DNA of 43,058 bases from positions 1-43,058 of the forward strand of contig JBLIHY010000004.1 of assembly GCA_047634655.1 (NCBI GenBank), read 5' to 3'. The position numbers and the translations under genes were made by a program. The stretch comes from CANLBN01 sp047634655 (GTDB taxonomy: Bacteria > Pseudomonadota > Gammaproteobacteria > Pseudomonadales > Cellvibrionaceae). Shown here piece after piece: positions 35,665 to 43,058 of the stretch. Each line of letters starts with the position of its first letter. The stretch's first letter is position 1. Below the pieces are notes generated by a model. The model was not told the DNA's origin and did not search any database. It saw only the letters and a program-made list of their open reading frames with translations.

Positions 35665-36345
35665 TGGAGGGTGGGATGTGCTCAAAGAAAGCGCAAGAAC
35701 TGGCAGAAAGAGGAAGTTATCTACTGAGGATATGAAATGGCTTTATGATGCTATTACGTTGGGTAACCCTCAAAATCACCCGGTTTGAATTTCGCCTCTG
35801 GACGCTTAATATTATTCGAGAGCTACTGAACTCTAAGCGAGGGGTTAAACTCAGCAAGAGTTCAGTGAGTCGTTTCCTCGTGCACCTTGGCTTGAGTCTA
35901 CAACGGCCTATCTACAAATCCTACCAGCAAGACCCCAAAAAAATCGAGCACTATGTTAATAAAACCTTTCCCGCAGTCGCTAGATAAGCAAAGGCCCTTG
36001 AGGCCAAGATCTATTTTGTTGATGAGGCCTCATTATGTAGCCATTCCCATCGTGGATTGAACTGAAAAAAAGGGGCACGCCAGTCATTGAAAACAGTGGG
36101 GGATGTTTCGATCTAAGCGTTGTTAATGGTGTAATGCCACGTGGTGATATGAAATTCAGCTTTGTGGAGGGGAAGATGAATTCAAAGCGTTTCATTAAAT
36201 TTTTGAAGCAGCTTCGGGTGATACTGGGTAATCCATCATAGTCATTGTGGATAACGCTAAATACCACCACAGCAAAGAAATCCAGGCGTTTTTGGCCGCT
36301 CAAAAAAACTCTGATAAAGGCGAGATGCGACGTTTCCTGAAACTA
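35655..36345 (+). pseudogene. IS630-family transposase remnant
   Basis: Across several frames this reads SGGWDVLKESARTGRKRKLSTEDMKWLYDA, then LSKSSVSRFLVHLGLSLQRPIYKSYQQDP, KIYFVDEASL (catalytic Asp-Glu region) and VIVDNAKYHHSK (second catalytic Asp). Stops occur after PAVAR (TAA) and after RGLN (TGA, where related proteins have Trp), and there is a frameshift at about 36237. It starts at the end of the IS3 fragment and ends in the 3' part of the next gene. It cannot encode an active protein. Confidence 0.85.
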
Positions 36346-36545
36346 TTTATAACAAGGTCAAAAATCCACGTTGTTATGGCTAAAATACAGATTCCAATAG
36401 ATAACAACAATGCAAGTCCCAACCAAGATCTATGCTGAGTTGAGATTTCTTGCAGTCCCAACAAATCAAGCCAATTGTCCAGAAAAAATATTAGTGCACC
36501 TGTAATTAAAGCTACTATTGCCAAATATTTTGGTGCCGGCTTCAA
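36300..36545 (-). CDS. Truncated two-helix membrane protein
   Basis: This 81-codon frame from a TTG start begins MKPAPKYLAIVALITGALIF, with membrane helices at about residues 8-22 and 41-66. The general look (short N-terminus, two helices, then NSFRKRR) resembles the start of SieB/superinfection-exclusion-type proteins, but this is only a resemblance. The last 10-15 codons read into the IS630 remnant, so the 3' end of the gene has probably been replaced. Confidence 0.45.
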   Translation of the reverse strand: MKPAPKYLAIVALITGALIFFLDNWLDLLGLQEISTQHRSWLGLALLLSIGICILAITTWIFDLVINSFRKRRISPLSEFF

Positions 36546-36591
36546 AAGCTCAATTATTGACTTTTCGCATGGGTAGTCATAAGGATGACAT

Positions 36592-39198
36592 CTACGTCAT
36601 TATTTTTAGATGCCGCGCCTGTATTTGACTTATAACGGGCTCTAGTTCATCGGGTTGAATTACGAGTAAATCGCCAGCCTCTGCTTTCGAAAAAATCACA
36701 TTTACCGCGTCACTGGGTTCTGCAATAATTTCAATATTGGCCTCATTGAATCCTGCTTCAAGTAATCCTTGACGAACGAGTTCCGTTGTTTCTCCCTTAC
36801 TCCGTTCGCGAGGGTCAAAATCGGTCAATAAAATATGATCATAAATTAAGGCCAGGGCTTTACCGTATTCAATAATTTGCTCATCGGTGCGGCTGCCTGT
36901 GCCATGGCATAGACCTATCTTCCTCCCAGGTGACATCCGTGGCAGTAATTTGGCAATGGCTTGTGCCGACTCCGCGTTATGGCCATAATCCAGTAGAACC
37001 TTATATTCATGAAAATCAAACAAATTCATTCGACCAGGGTTTTGATTGACTGAGGGGTAAAATGTTGTCACCCCGTTTCGAATTTGGTCAATAGTCAAAC
37101 CTAAGCCATATAAAGCCGCAATGGCCGCGAGTGTATTCGCAATATTAAAGCCAACGATACCGTCAAAGGTAATGGGAATTTCTTCAAGTGCAGCGACGGT
37201 AATATCCAGGTCCGTATTTCGAATAATGACACTTCGGCCTTCTACGGTGATAACCGTACCACCGTTTTCTACCTGTTTTTTAAGGTGGACATTGTTTGAA
37301 TCAAGAGAAAATAAAATAACAGTTCCTCTAGCTCGATCAAATACGCTCATGGTGACCTCATCATCAGCGTTTAATACCGACGTACCCGTCTCTTTGACGA
37401 CTTCCAGGACGGTCGATTTCACCAGACTCAAATCTTTCTGAGTTTCGACCCAATCAGTACCCAAATGATCTTCACCGATATTCAGCAATACGCCCACATC
37501 CAGCTGGTCAACACCGAGCCCGCGTCTAACGAGACCTCCACGCGCAACTTCCAGGACAATATGATCCACAGTGGGTTCTCGAACGACAATGCCCGCACCA
37601 TCAGGGCCGCTATAGTCCCCCATTAGAATAGGAACACCGTCAATCTCGACACCTGTTGTGCAGGCTAAGCCAACACTTTTACCGGCGTACTTTAAACTGT
37701 GGGTGATTAATTTGCAGGTTGTGGTTTTACCGTTGGTGCCCGTCACCGCGACGACCGGTACTTGTGCGTAGCCTTCCGGGAAAAGCATATCCACGAGTGG
37801 TTTGGCAACCAAGCGTGGCTTGCCATGGGTAGGTTCCAGATGCATACGAAAGCCAGGTGCTGCGTTGACTTCTACGACTTTAATTCCCGATTGACCCAAT
37901 GGCAACGAAATGTCTAGCGCTAAGGCATCCACACCAACACAGTCCAGACCAATAATTCGAGCAGCTCGTTCCGCCATAAGACGAATGTCGGGGCTGACCT
38001 CATCGGTCACATCGGTGGCCGTGCCACCCTGGCTTAGATTCGCTGTCGCTTTCAAATAAACCGTTTCTCCTTGTGCAGGGCATGAATTCAAATCCAACCC
38101 CCGCAAGGCCAGGAGCGCTTCAGTCATTGGGTCAATATCAATTTTTGTTAGTATTTTTTCATGACCAAAACCGCGACGTGGATCCTGGTTAGTCTGGTCG
38201 ACAAGCATCTGAATAGACGATTGTCCATCACCAATAACATGGGCAGGTTCGCGCTTAGCGGCAGCTACTAAAACTCCGTTTATCACCAACAGGCGAAAAT
38301 CAAACCCTTTGACGTACTCTTCTACAATGACGTGTGGATGTCTGGCCTTGGCAGTCTGGTAGGCGATTTTCAATTGCTCCACTGTCTCCACATCAATAGT
38401 GGAGCCATTACCATGGTTGCCAACATCGGGTTTTACCACTACCGAACCGTCAATTATATTGAATGCCTTGATGGCCTCCTCTTCCGTCGAGACGACAAAG
38501 CCATTGGGAACGGGAATGCCAGATTTTTGTAGGTTCCGTTTTGCCCGTGTTTTTTCATCCGCTACCTCTACCGCAATAGCCGATGTCTGGCTGGTCATGG
38601 TGGCCTGAACCCGTTTTTGCTGCGCACCATAGCCTAGCTGAATGTAGCTATCATTGTTTAAGCGTCGGAAGGGAATTCCTCTGGATTGTGCTTCTTCGAC
38701 AATACTCAAGGTCGATGGGCCTAACATGTCGTCCTCTCGCAAGACTTTCAGCTCAGCAATCATCTGAACGATATCAATGGGCTTTTCTTCAACAACCGCC
38801 TCGAATAAATTGACCGCCAGCTCGGCCACTTTTAGACCAACGGATTCAACTCGGTAACGGAAAGCAACGATATAAACGCCTGTTTTTAACGTACCGAAGG
38901 TTTTGCCGTAGCTCACTTCCATACCGGCCAGGCATTGGAGCTCAATAGCAAGGTGTTCAATAATGTGGCCTGCCCAGGTACCTCGTTGTAGTCGTTCAAT
39001 AAATCCGCCAGGGCGGCCGATGGAGCAGCCATGTTCCTGGAGAGTAGGCATCAGTGCCAGCAGTCTATCTGTAAAGCCATCCAGAGTATCTGAGGGTCGG
39101 CTTTCATAATCTTTGATATCTAACGCCATAAATATGGCGGAATGACGTGTATAGCGATTAGGTCCGCGCAGGGCGCGCAACTCCTTGATGTCGATCAT
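36592..39198 (-). CDS. cphA: Cyanophycin synthetase
   Basis: This 868-residue enzyme polymerises Asp and Arg into cyanophycin. Its N-terminal domain (1-160) is followed by an ATP-grasp domain (about 215-470; K256 in VVVKPDVGNHGNGS, and VVEVNAAPGFRMHLEP). A Mur-ligase-like domain starts at about 481 with the P-loop GTNGKTTT (487-494) and includes the HNAESAQAIAKLLP region. Length and both ATP sites fit CphA1, which adds both amino acids, rather than CphA2. It is the last gene of the iaaA-cphB-cphA operon, 70 bases after cphB. Confidence 0.96.
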   Translation of the reverse strand: MIDIKELRALRGPNRYTRHSAIFMALDIKDYESRPSDTLDGFTDRLLALMPTLQEHGCSIGRPGGFIERLQRGTWAGHIIEHLAIELQCLAGMEVSYGKTFGTLKTGVYIVAFRYRVESVGLKVAELAVNLFEAVVEEKPIDIVQMIAELKVLREDDMLGPSTLSIVEEAQSRGIPFRRLNNDSYIQLGYGAQQKRVQATMTSQTSAIAVEVADEKTRAKRNLQKSGIPVPNGFVVSTEEEAIKAFNIIDGSVVVKPDVGNHGNGSTIDVETVEQLKIAYQTAKARHPHVIVEEYVKGFDFRLLVINGVLVAAAKREPAHVIGDGQSSIQMLVDQTNQDPRRGFGHEKILTKIDIDPMTEALLALRGLDLNSCPAQGETVYLKATANLSQGGTATDVTDEVSPDIRLMAERAARIIGLDCVGVDALALDISLPLGQSGIKVVEVNAAPGFRMHLEPTHGKPRLVAKPLVDMLFPEGYAQVPVVAVTGTNGKTTTCKLITHSLKYAGKSVGLACTTGVEIDGVPILMGDYSGPDGAGIVVREPTVDHIVLEVARGGLVRRGLGVDQLDVGVLLNIGEDHLGTDWVETQKDLSLVKSTVLEVVKETGTSVLNADDEVTMSVFDRARGTVILFSLDSNNVHLKKQVENGGTVITVEGRSVIIRNTDLDITVAALEEIPITFDGIVGFNIANTLAAIAALYGLGLTIDQIRNGVTTFYPSVNQNPGRMNLFDFHEYKVLLDYGHNAESAQAIAKLLPRMSPGRKIGLCHGTGSRTDEQIIEYGKALALIYDHILLTDFDPRERSKGETTELVRQGLLEAGFNEANIEIIAEPSDAVNVIFSKAEAGDLLVIQPDELEPVISQIQARHLKIMT

Positions 39199-39268
39199 TT
39201 AACTGTTCTCATTGTTTAGCTTACGTTGTTAGGTATGACATAGTTAGAAACTACTTCGTTAGAGACTA

Positions 39269-40093
39269 TTATGTAGGTGGCTGAGGGCATAAAAACCGCC
39301 GTGTTTTGAAATCATAACCATAACCATTAACCAAGGAATGGAGTCGAATATTATCAACAGCAATCGGCACGCCCGACGCTATGCTCATAATATTGGAATG
39401 CTCAATATCACAGCCATCGACGATAACAACTTGACCCGTGCCAATCACTTCGGCGGTGCCATCGCCCTTCAGAATCACACCCGAATCTTCGCCAATACCC
39501 ACGCCAATAGAGGTCGGATTGGTGGTCACAATTTGCATCAAACGCCCGATTCGACCACGGTCGAGAAAATGCGTATCAAAAATAATATTTTCAACAAAAC
39601 CAAACCCCGAGGTTGTCAATACGCCACCCTTGAGTAAGCCCTCTTCACTTTTCCCCTCATAGATCATGGTGTCAGAAAATACGGCTGCGCCTGCGCTGGT
39701 GCCAGCAACAAGTGCTCCGGCTCGCAAGCGTGTATGAATCGCATCCAGCACCCAGGTTCCACCCAGGATAGTGGTTAAGCGAAGCTGGTCTCCACCGGTA
39801 ATAAAAATCAAGTCGGCATCTTCCAATTTTTTGGCAAGCGCCTTGTTGTTTGCTTGGGCCCTTTCTCGGATATCCAGTATTTCGATAGCCGCTGCACCCA
39901 GCGTGGCAAATACTTTTTGGTAATCTTTACCTCGTTGTTCAGGCTCTTCGCTGGCGGTAGGAATCACCACCACTCTGTAGTCAGCTTTACCCACTTCCTG
40001 AACGACCCGCTTTAACACCTCTAGGTCATGCACTCGGTCTTCATTCCCGCCAATCGCGATAAGCCGCCCGTGAAAAACAATATCAGGCTCCAT
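39269..40093 (-). CDS. cphB: Cyanophycinase
   Basis: This 274-residue serine exopeptidase cuts cyanophycin to beta-Asp-Arg dipeptides. The nucleophile is S133 in VAGTSAGAAVFS. Other family strings are RLIAIGGNED, IFITGGDQLRLTTIL and HFLDRGRIGRLM. It has no signal peptide, so this is the intracellular type used to mobilise the cell's own polymer. A GGAGGT ribosome binding site overlaps the iaaA stop, one base separating the two genes. Confidence 0.96.
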   Translation of the reverse strand: MEPDIVFHGRLIAIGGNEDRVHDLEVLKRVVQEVGKADYRVVVIPTASEEPEQRGKDYQKVFATLGAAAIEILDIRERAQANNKALAKKLEDADLIFITGGDQLRLTTILGGTWVLDAIHTRLRAGALVAGTSAGAAVFSDTMIYEGKSEEGLLKGGVLTTSGFGFVENIIFDTHFLDRGRIGRLMQIVTTNPTSIGVGIGEDSGVILKGDGTAEVIGTGQVVIVDGCDIEHSNIMSIASGVPIAVDNIRLHSLVNGYGYDFKTRRFLCPQPPT

Positions 40094-40094
40094 C

Positions 40095-41006
40095 CTATCG
40101 ACCTCCGCTAATTTGCGATGTTAGCTGTGACCACGCCATGCCGTTGCGAGAACGTGAAGCGAACCCATTTTTCGTTAAAACAATAAGCCCGATATCAACG
40201 GAGTCGTCGAATAGTGCCAGTGCTTTTTTCACAGCATCTTGCGGGTTAATACGCTGTTCTAACCAACCATAAATCTCTCTCGCCAGCATTTTTAAGGCAA
40301 TAAACTCACCGTCACCGGTACAGGCAATCGTACCCAACGGACCACAATAAAGTCCGCAACCAGGCAGCGGTACATCGCCGACACGGCCAATGGCAGCATT
40401 AGCCAAACCGCCGGAACTTAAGGCTGCTGCAAACATGATCCCGTCAAAGGCGACGGCACCCACCGTATCGCAAGAAGGTGTACCGTCAAATAGATCGCTG
40501 TATTGATCATTGTTTGCGACAGTATTGTTCCCTTCAGTTTCGTTTAAGGCGTGAGTGGTGATATTGTGCGCTTGTGCAAACAACCGCGCGCCGTCTCCCG
40601 CGATGAGTATATGATCAGAATGCAGTAATACACCTTTAGCGATCTTAATGGGGTTTTTAACATTCTCGACACAAGCTACCGCGCCAAATCTTCCCTCACT
40701 AGACACGCCATCACTGGACATGCATGAAGCGTCCATCTGAATAGTTTGCTGATCAGCCCGGCGTTGAGATCCAGTACCCGCATTAAACCGGGGGTCATCC
40801 TCCAATAAGCTAACCGCATGAACGACCGCATCCAAGGCGGATTGCCCTTCGGCCATTAATGCCATACCGGCCTGTGCGGCTGACAAGGGACCATCAGCGT
40901 CATCAGGATTCGATCCGGCACCACCGTGGGTTAAAATGGCGCGCCCGAAAGATAAATTCTCACATAATTTGAATCGATAACTCTTGAGTGTTGGGTGTTT
41001 GATCAT
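40095..41006 (-). CDS. iaaA: Isoaspartyl peptidase/asparaginase (beta-Asp-Arg hydrolase)
   Basis: This 303-residue Ntn hydrolase is expected to self-cleave before T181 in PSCDTVGAVAFDG. RVGDVPLPGCGLYCG and GTIACTGDGEFI complete the substrate pocket. In most relatives the pocket reads STGG-MT-K; here SSGGLANA. With cphB and cphA on the same operon, its likely substrate is the beta-Asp-Arg released from cyanophycin. It is the first gene of the operon. Confidence 0.93.
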   Translation of the reverse strand: MIKHPTLKSYRFKLCENLSFGRAILTHGGAGSNPDDADGPLSAAQAGMALMAEGQSALDAVVHAVSLLEDDPRFNAGTGSQRRADQQTIQMDASCMSSDGVSSEGRFGAVACVENVKNPIKIAKGVLLHSDHILIAGDGARLFAQAHNITTHALNETEGNNTVANNDQYSDLFDGTPSCDTVGAVAFDGIMFAAALSSGGLANAAIGRVGDVPLPGCGLYCGPLGTIACTGDGEFIALKMLAREIYGWLEQRINPQDAVKKALALFDDSVDIGLIVLTKNGFASRSRNGMAWSQLTSQISGGR

Positions 41007-41410
41007 TTACAGCGATCCGATAGATGATTTAAGTCTGCTTAAGCACTCACTGAATAAAAAAGTTCGTAAGCGGTAACTGTAGATGCTCGCTTTTATAAAT
41101 CGTGATTCTCGCACTTATCCGCTTTTTCGTGCTCACAATAATTGATTTTATAAAATCGTTCCTGCCCACATTATCTGACCGTATCCGCCAGCCCATAATA
41201 GAGGGTGGGCCGATATTCTGACGAAATTGGCCAGATTCTACTGTAGCCAATTGTTTTATGTGGAAATATGCCTGTGTATTTGTCTCAAATAACAGCCGCT
41301 TAACGGCATGAACCTATAAAATATTAAAAAGTGGCTTATTCCCGACCATTAAACTCAGCTCAGAGTTGGGAGAAACTAAGGCAACACGAGAAATAATAGT
41401 TGAGCCGTCA
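41007..41410. promoter_or_regulatory. Upstream region of the cyanophycin operon with a perfect palindrome
   Basis: About 400 bases without a gene. GATTTTATAAAATC at 41144-41157 is a perfect 14-bp palindrome, 138 bases upstream of iaaA. It is AT-rich and could be a regulator site or part of a promoter; similarity to an arginine-repressor box is only partial. No ribosome binding site or terminator pattern of note elsewhere. Confidence 0.4.
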
Positions 41411-41647
41411 TTAATAATGGTATCGACACTGAACCAAACTAATGGAGTCGTCGGTGACTTTGTAAACAAGCCGGTGTTCTCGATCAATCCGGCGCGACTA
41501 ATAGCCTGACCAACTGTGTTTCAATGGTTCAGGCTCGCACAAGCCATTGAAGGATTCGCGGGTAATGTCTTTGGTCAGCGTGTTAATGCGTTTGAGTGTT
41601 TTCTTGCCTGTCCGTTGCCAGTACAGATAATCTGCCCACGATAGCAT
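41411..41647 (-). pseudogene. yoeB: YoeB toxin with in-frame amber
   Basis: The frame from ATG 41647 reads MLSWADYLYWQRTGKKTLKR, then INTLTKDITRESFNGLCEPEPLKHSWSGY, then TAG at 41498-41500, then SRRIDREHRLVYKVTDDSISLVQCRYHY and TAA. E. coli-type YoeB has GFWSRRI here, so TGG became TAG. The catalytic residues of the RNase (Arg and the C-terminal His-Tyr) lie after the stop, so the toxin should be dead unless amber is read through. The start overlaps the yefM stop (TGATG). The rest is well conserved. Confidence 0.9.
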
Positions 41648-41901
41648 CAATTTTCAATGAGTCCCTTTTGCACGGTTTGACCGGCTTCGACTTCGGCAAT
41701 GGCCTGATTCAATCGTTCGGCGTTTTTTGGGCTGGCCATCAAATAGGCGGTTTCCTCGTAGGAGTGAAAATCTTCAACGCTCATCACGATGGCCGGTTTG
41801 CCATTTTGCCGCGTAATCATCACCGGCTTATGGCCATCGTTCACTTTGTCCAAAACACCGGCCAACTGGGTTCGAAATGCGGAATAGCTTAATGTGTCCA
41901 T
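41647..41901 (-). CDS. yefM: YefM/Phd-family antitoxin
   Basis: This 84-residue protein has the typical MDTLSYSAFRTQLAGVLDKV start, then PVMITRQNGKPAIVMSVEDFHSYEETAYLMASP. It neutralises YoeB and represses the operon by binding its promoter. The gene is intact while its toxin partner carries a nonsense codon. TGTAC-type sites lie just upstream. Confidence 0.95.
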   Translation of the reverse strand: MDTLSYSAFRTQLAGVLDKVNDGHKPVMITRQNGKPAIVMSVEDFHSYEETAYLMASPKNAERLNQAIAEVEAGQTVQKGLIEN

Positions 41902-41916
41902 GATCGTTACCTCGCT

Positions 41917-41956
41917 AAATAAGTACTTACTCTTGTACTTGTACTTATTTTTGTAC
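41917..41956. promoter_or_regulatory. Likely YefM operator with repeated GTACTT/TGTAC motifs
   Basis: Between yefM and the resolvase remnant four spaced motifs occur: AAGTACTTA, TTGTACTT, TGTACTTA and TTGTAC. E. coli YefM-YoeB binds sites with TGTACA cores in the same position, so autoregulation is inferred. Confidence 0.6.
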
Positions 41957-41988
41957 GCAAGCTCTTGTTGGGGTTCTGGAACGAAAAG

Positions 41989-42524
41989 TTACTCTAAGAC
42001 TTTGTAGGCCGTCGAGCGGCCTATCTTTAGCTCTTTGGCTATTTCCGTCGCACCAACACCTCGTTCATATAGAGCGCGTACTTTCCCCCTATCCACGTAG
42101 GCTTGCGACCAAAGTTAACTCCTTTGGCCTCTAGGCGGCCCTCATTCGTGCGCTCAAGAATTCTCTGACGTTCGGCCTGGTCAACCGCTGACAAAATGGT
42201 AATTACCATCTTACCCATCGTCCCTTCGGTACTGTTTCCATCATCCAAAAATCGGATAGCCATGCCCATACTATCAAACTCTTTAATGAGCTGAGTCATA
42301 TCTGCCGTGTTGCGGCCAAGGCAGTCGAGCTTTTTAACCAAAATGGTATCGCCTTCCTCCACTTTAAACCGTAGTGTTTGAAGGTCTTCGCGGTTTACAT
42401 GACTGCCGGATAGCCTGTCGGTAAAAATCCGGTTCGCACGGACACCTTCGGCCTTGAGCTCCTCCACTTGCACATCGAGGGACTGCTGGCTAGTGGAGAC
42501 ACGGGCATAACCAAAAAGTCTCAT
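41989..42524 (-). pseudogene. Serine recombinase/resolvase, C-terminal frameshift
   Basis: From ATG 42524 the protein starts MRLFGYARVSTSQQSLDVQ (catalytic S10), with LVKKLDCLGRNTADMTQLIKEF and FGRKPTW. A single-base loss near 42098 puts the HTH domain (VRALYERGVGATEIAKELKIGRSTAYKVLE) in another frame. A stretch of open frame before the ATG up to 42728 is not family-like. The full gene is a small invertase/resolvase of about 178 residues; without its HTH it should not bind its site. Confidence 0.88.
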
Positions 42525-42628
42525 ATAAAATGTCTCTAAAGTCAACTTATAGACTAAGCGTCTACTAAGTAGGGGTTTTGAATCGCCCCGGGTTGATCGG
42601 AGGCTAATTTTCTTGAGAGGATTAGCTG

Positions 42629-42947
42629 GTGAACAAACGACCTGGATGCTCACCTGAAGTTCGCGCGAGCGGTGCGTCTGGTGCTTACAAGCGAACACGA
42701 ACACGCCTCCCGCTGTGCGGCCATACAATCGATAGCCACAAAGCTTGGCTGCACCCTAGAGACCTTAAGATCATGAATCAGCAAGCTTGAAGTGGATTCA
42801 GGCACAAAACCCGGGGTAACCAGCGATCACGCCAAGCGTATGAAAGCGCTGGAACGGGAAGTGCGCGAGCTCAAACGAGCCAATGAGATATTACGCAAGG
42901 CCGCAGCTTTTTTCGCCCAGGCGGAGCTCGACCGCAAACCGAGGTGA
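42629..42947 (+). pseudogene. IS3-family OrfA, frameshift plus opal
   Basis: From GTG 42629 the frame reads MNKRPGCSPEVR. After one base shift it continues ARAVRLVLTSEHEHASRCAA, then IQSIATKLGCTLETLRS, TGA (Trp expected), ISKLEVDSGTKPGVTSDHAK and the coiled-coil KALEREVRELKRANEILRKAAAFFAQAELDRKPR. These are the standard HTH and leucine-zipper parts of OrfA in the IS2/IS51-like group. Confidence 0.85.
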
Positions 42948-43058
42948 TGGTGGCTTTTATCGATCAGCATCGAGAGCACTATGGTGTCGAGCCAATTTGC
43001 AAAGTATTGCCGATTGCACCCTCCACCTATCATCGCAACAAAGCCCTTGAACAGCAGC
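42947..43058 (+). CDS. IS3-family OrfB, 5' end, cut by the window edge
   Basis: The frame starts MVAFIDQHREHYGVEPICKV, then LPIAPSTYHRNKALEQQ, the usual start of an IS3-family OrfB integrase, overlapping the OrfA stop by one base. The catalytic core lies beyond the window, so whether it is intact is unknown. Confidence 0.85.
   Translation, partial: MVAFIDQHREHYGVEPICKVLPIAPSTYHRNKALEQQ

Noticed and set aside
41596..41892. 98-codon plus-strand frame across yefM
   Set aside because: It is the antisense shadow of yefM and the start of yoeB.
1265..42772. Stop-codon recoding (TAG or TGA read as Trp)
   Set aside because: Intact housekeeping genes use the normal stops, both TAG and TGA as well as TAA are involved, and most broken genes also have frameshifts or deletions.

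Overview
The window reads as a chromosomal segment of a free-living or host-associated gammaproteobacterium near the Pseudomonadales/Cellvibrionales. The support is gene order: purM-purN-DUF3108, nrdA-nrdB with a 973-residue two-ATP-cone NrdA, argD-argF beside grxD, and scpA-scpB-rluB. The exact genus cannot be read from the sequence. I found no tRNA, rRNA or CRISPR array.

Region by region. 0-1 kb: a displaced Rhs C-terminal tip with a candidate toxin domain and an overlapping small membrane protein, possibly its immunity protein. 1-3.3 kb: a decayed IS4-family element sitting in the loop of a REP-like hairpin, followed by an intact REP-associated tyrosine transposase (RAYT) gene. 3.4-7.7 kb: envelope and redox genes (glutaredoxin-like, cysteine-less rhodanese, transglutaminase-like, flavin-binding oxidase-like, degenerate phosphoesterase lipoprotein), with a REPIN-like pair of GTAG hairpins. 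7.8-24.9 kb: a mostly minus-strand housekeeping block (gltX, DUF3108, purN, purM, glutathione peroxidase, rluB, scpB, scpA, nrdB, nrdA, argF, argD), then grxD and an omega-amidase-like gene on the plus strand. 25-28.5 kb: DUF2256 coupled to an iron-sulfur photolyase, and a DEAD-box helicase.

28.5-36.5 kb is a belt of decay. NYN, DUF6653, two NAD(P)-binding proteins, azoreductase, DoxX, DUF1772, AraC, IS3 and IS630 genes are broken by nonsense codons, frameshifts or internal deletions, while pirin, yqjG and a lysR gene stay open. 36.6-41 kb is an intact three-gene cyanophycin operon (iaaA-cphB-cphA): synthesis of the Asp/Arg storage polymer, its cleavage to beta-Asp-Arg, and hydrolysis of that dipeptide. 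The arginine genes argF and argD lie in the same window. 41.4-43 kb holds a yefM antitoxin with a nonsense-mutated yoeB toxin, a frameshifted serine resolvase and the decayed start of an IS3-family element.

Three layers of repeats run through the intergenic DNA: GGGTCAAAGCC hairpins at the RAYT gene, a GTAG-footed REP pair, and a roughly 65-130 bp dispersed repeat in three copies. I see no clearly new multi-gene system. The best leads are the Rhs tip with its small partner, the IS insertion into the RAYT hairpin, the dispersed repeat, the catalytically dead phosphoesterase and rhodanese, and the dead-toxin yefM-yoeB locus.
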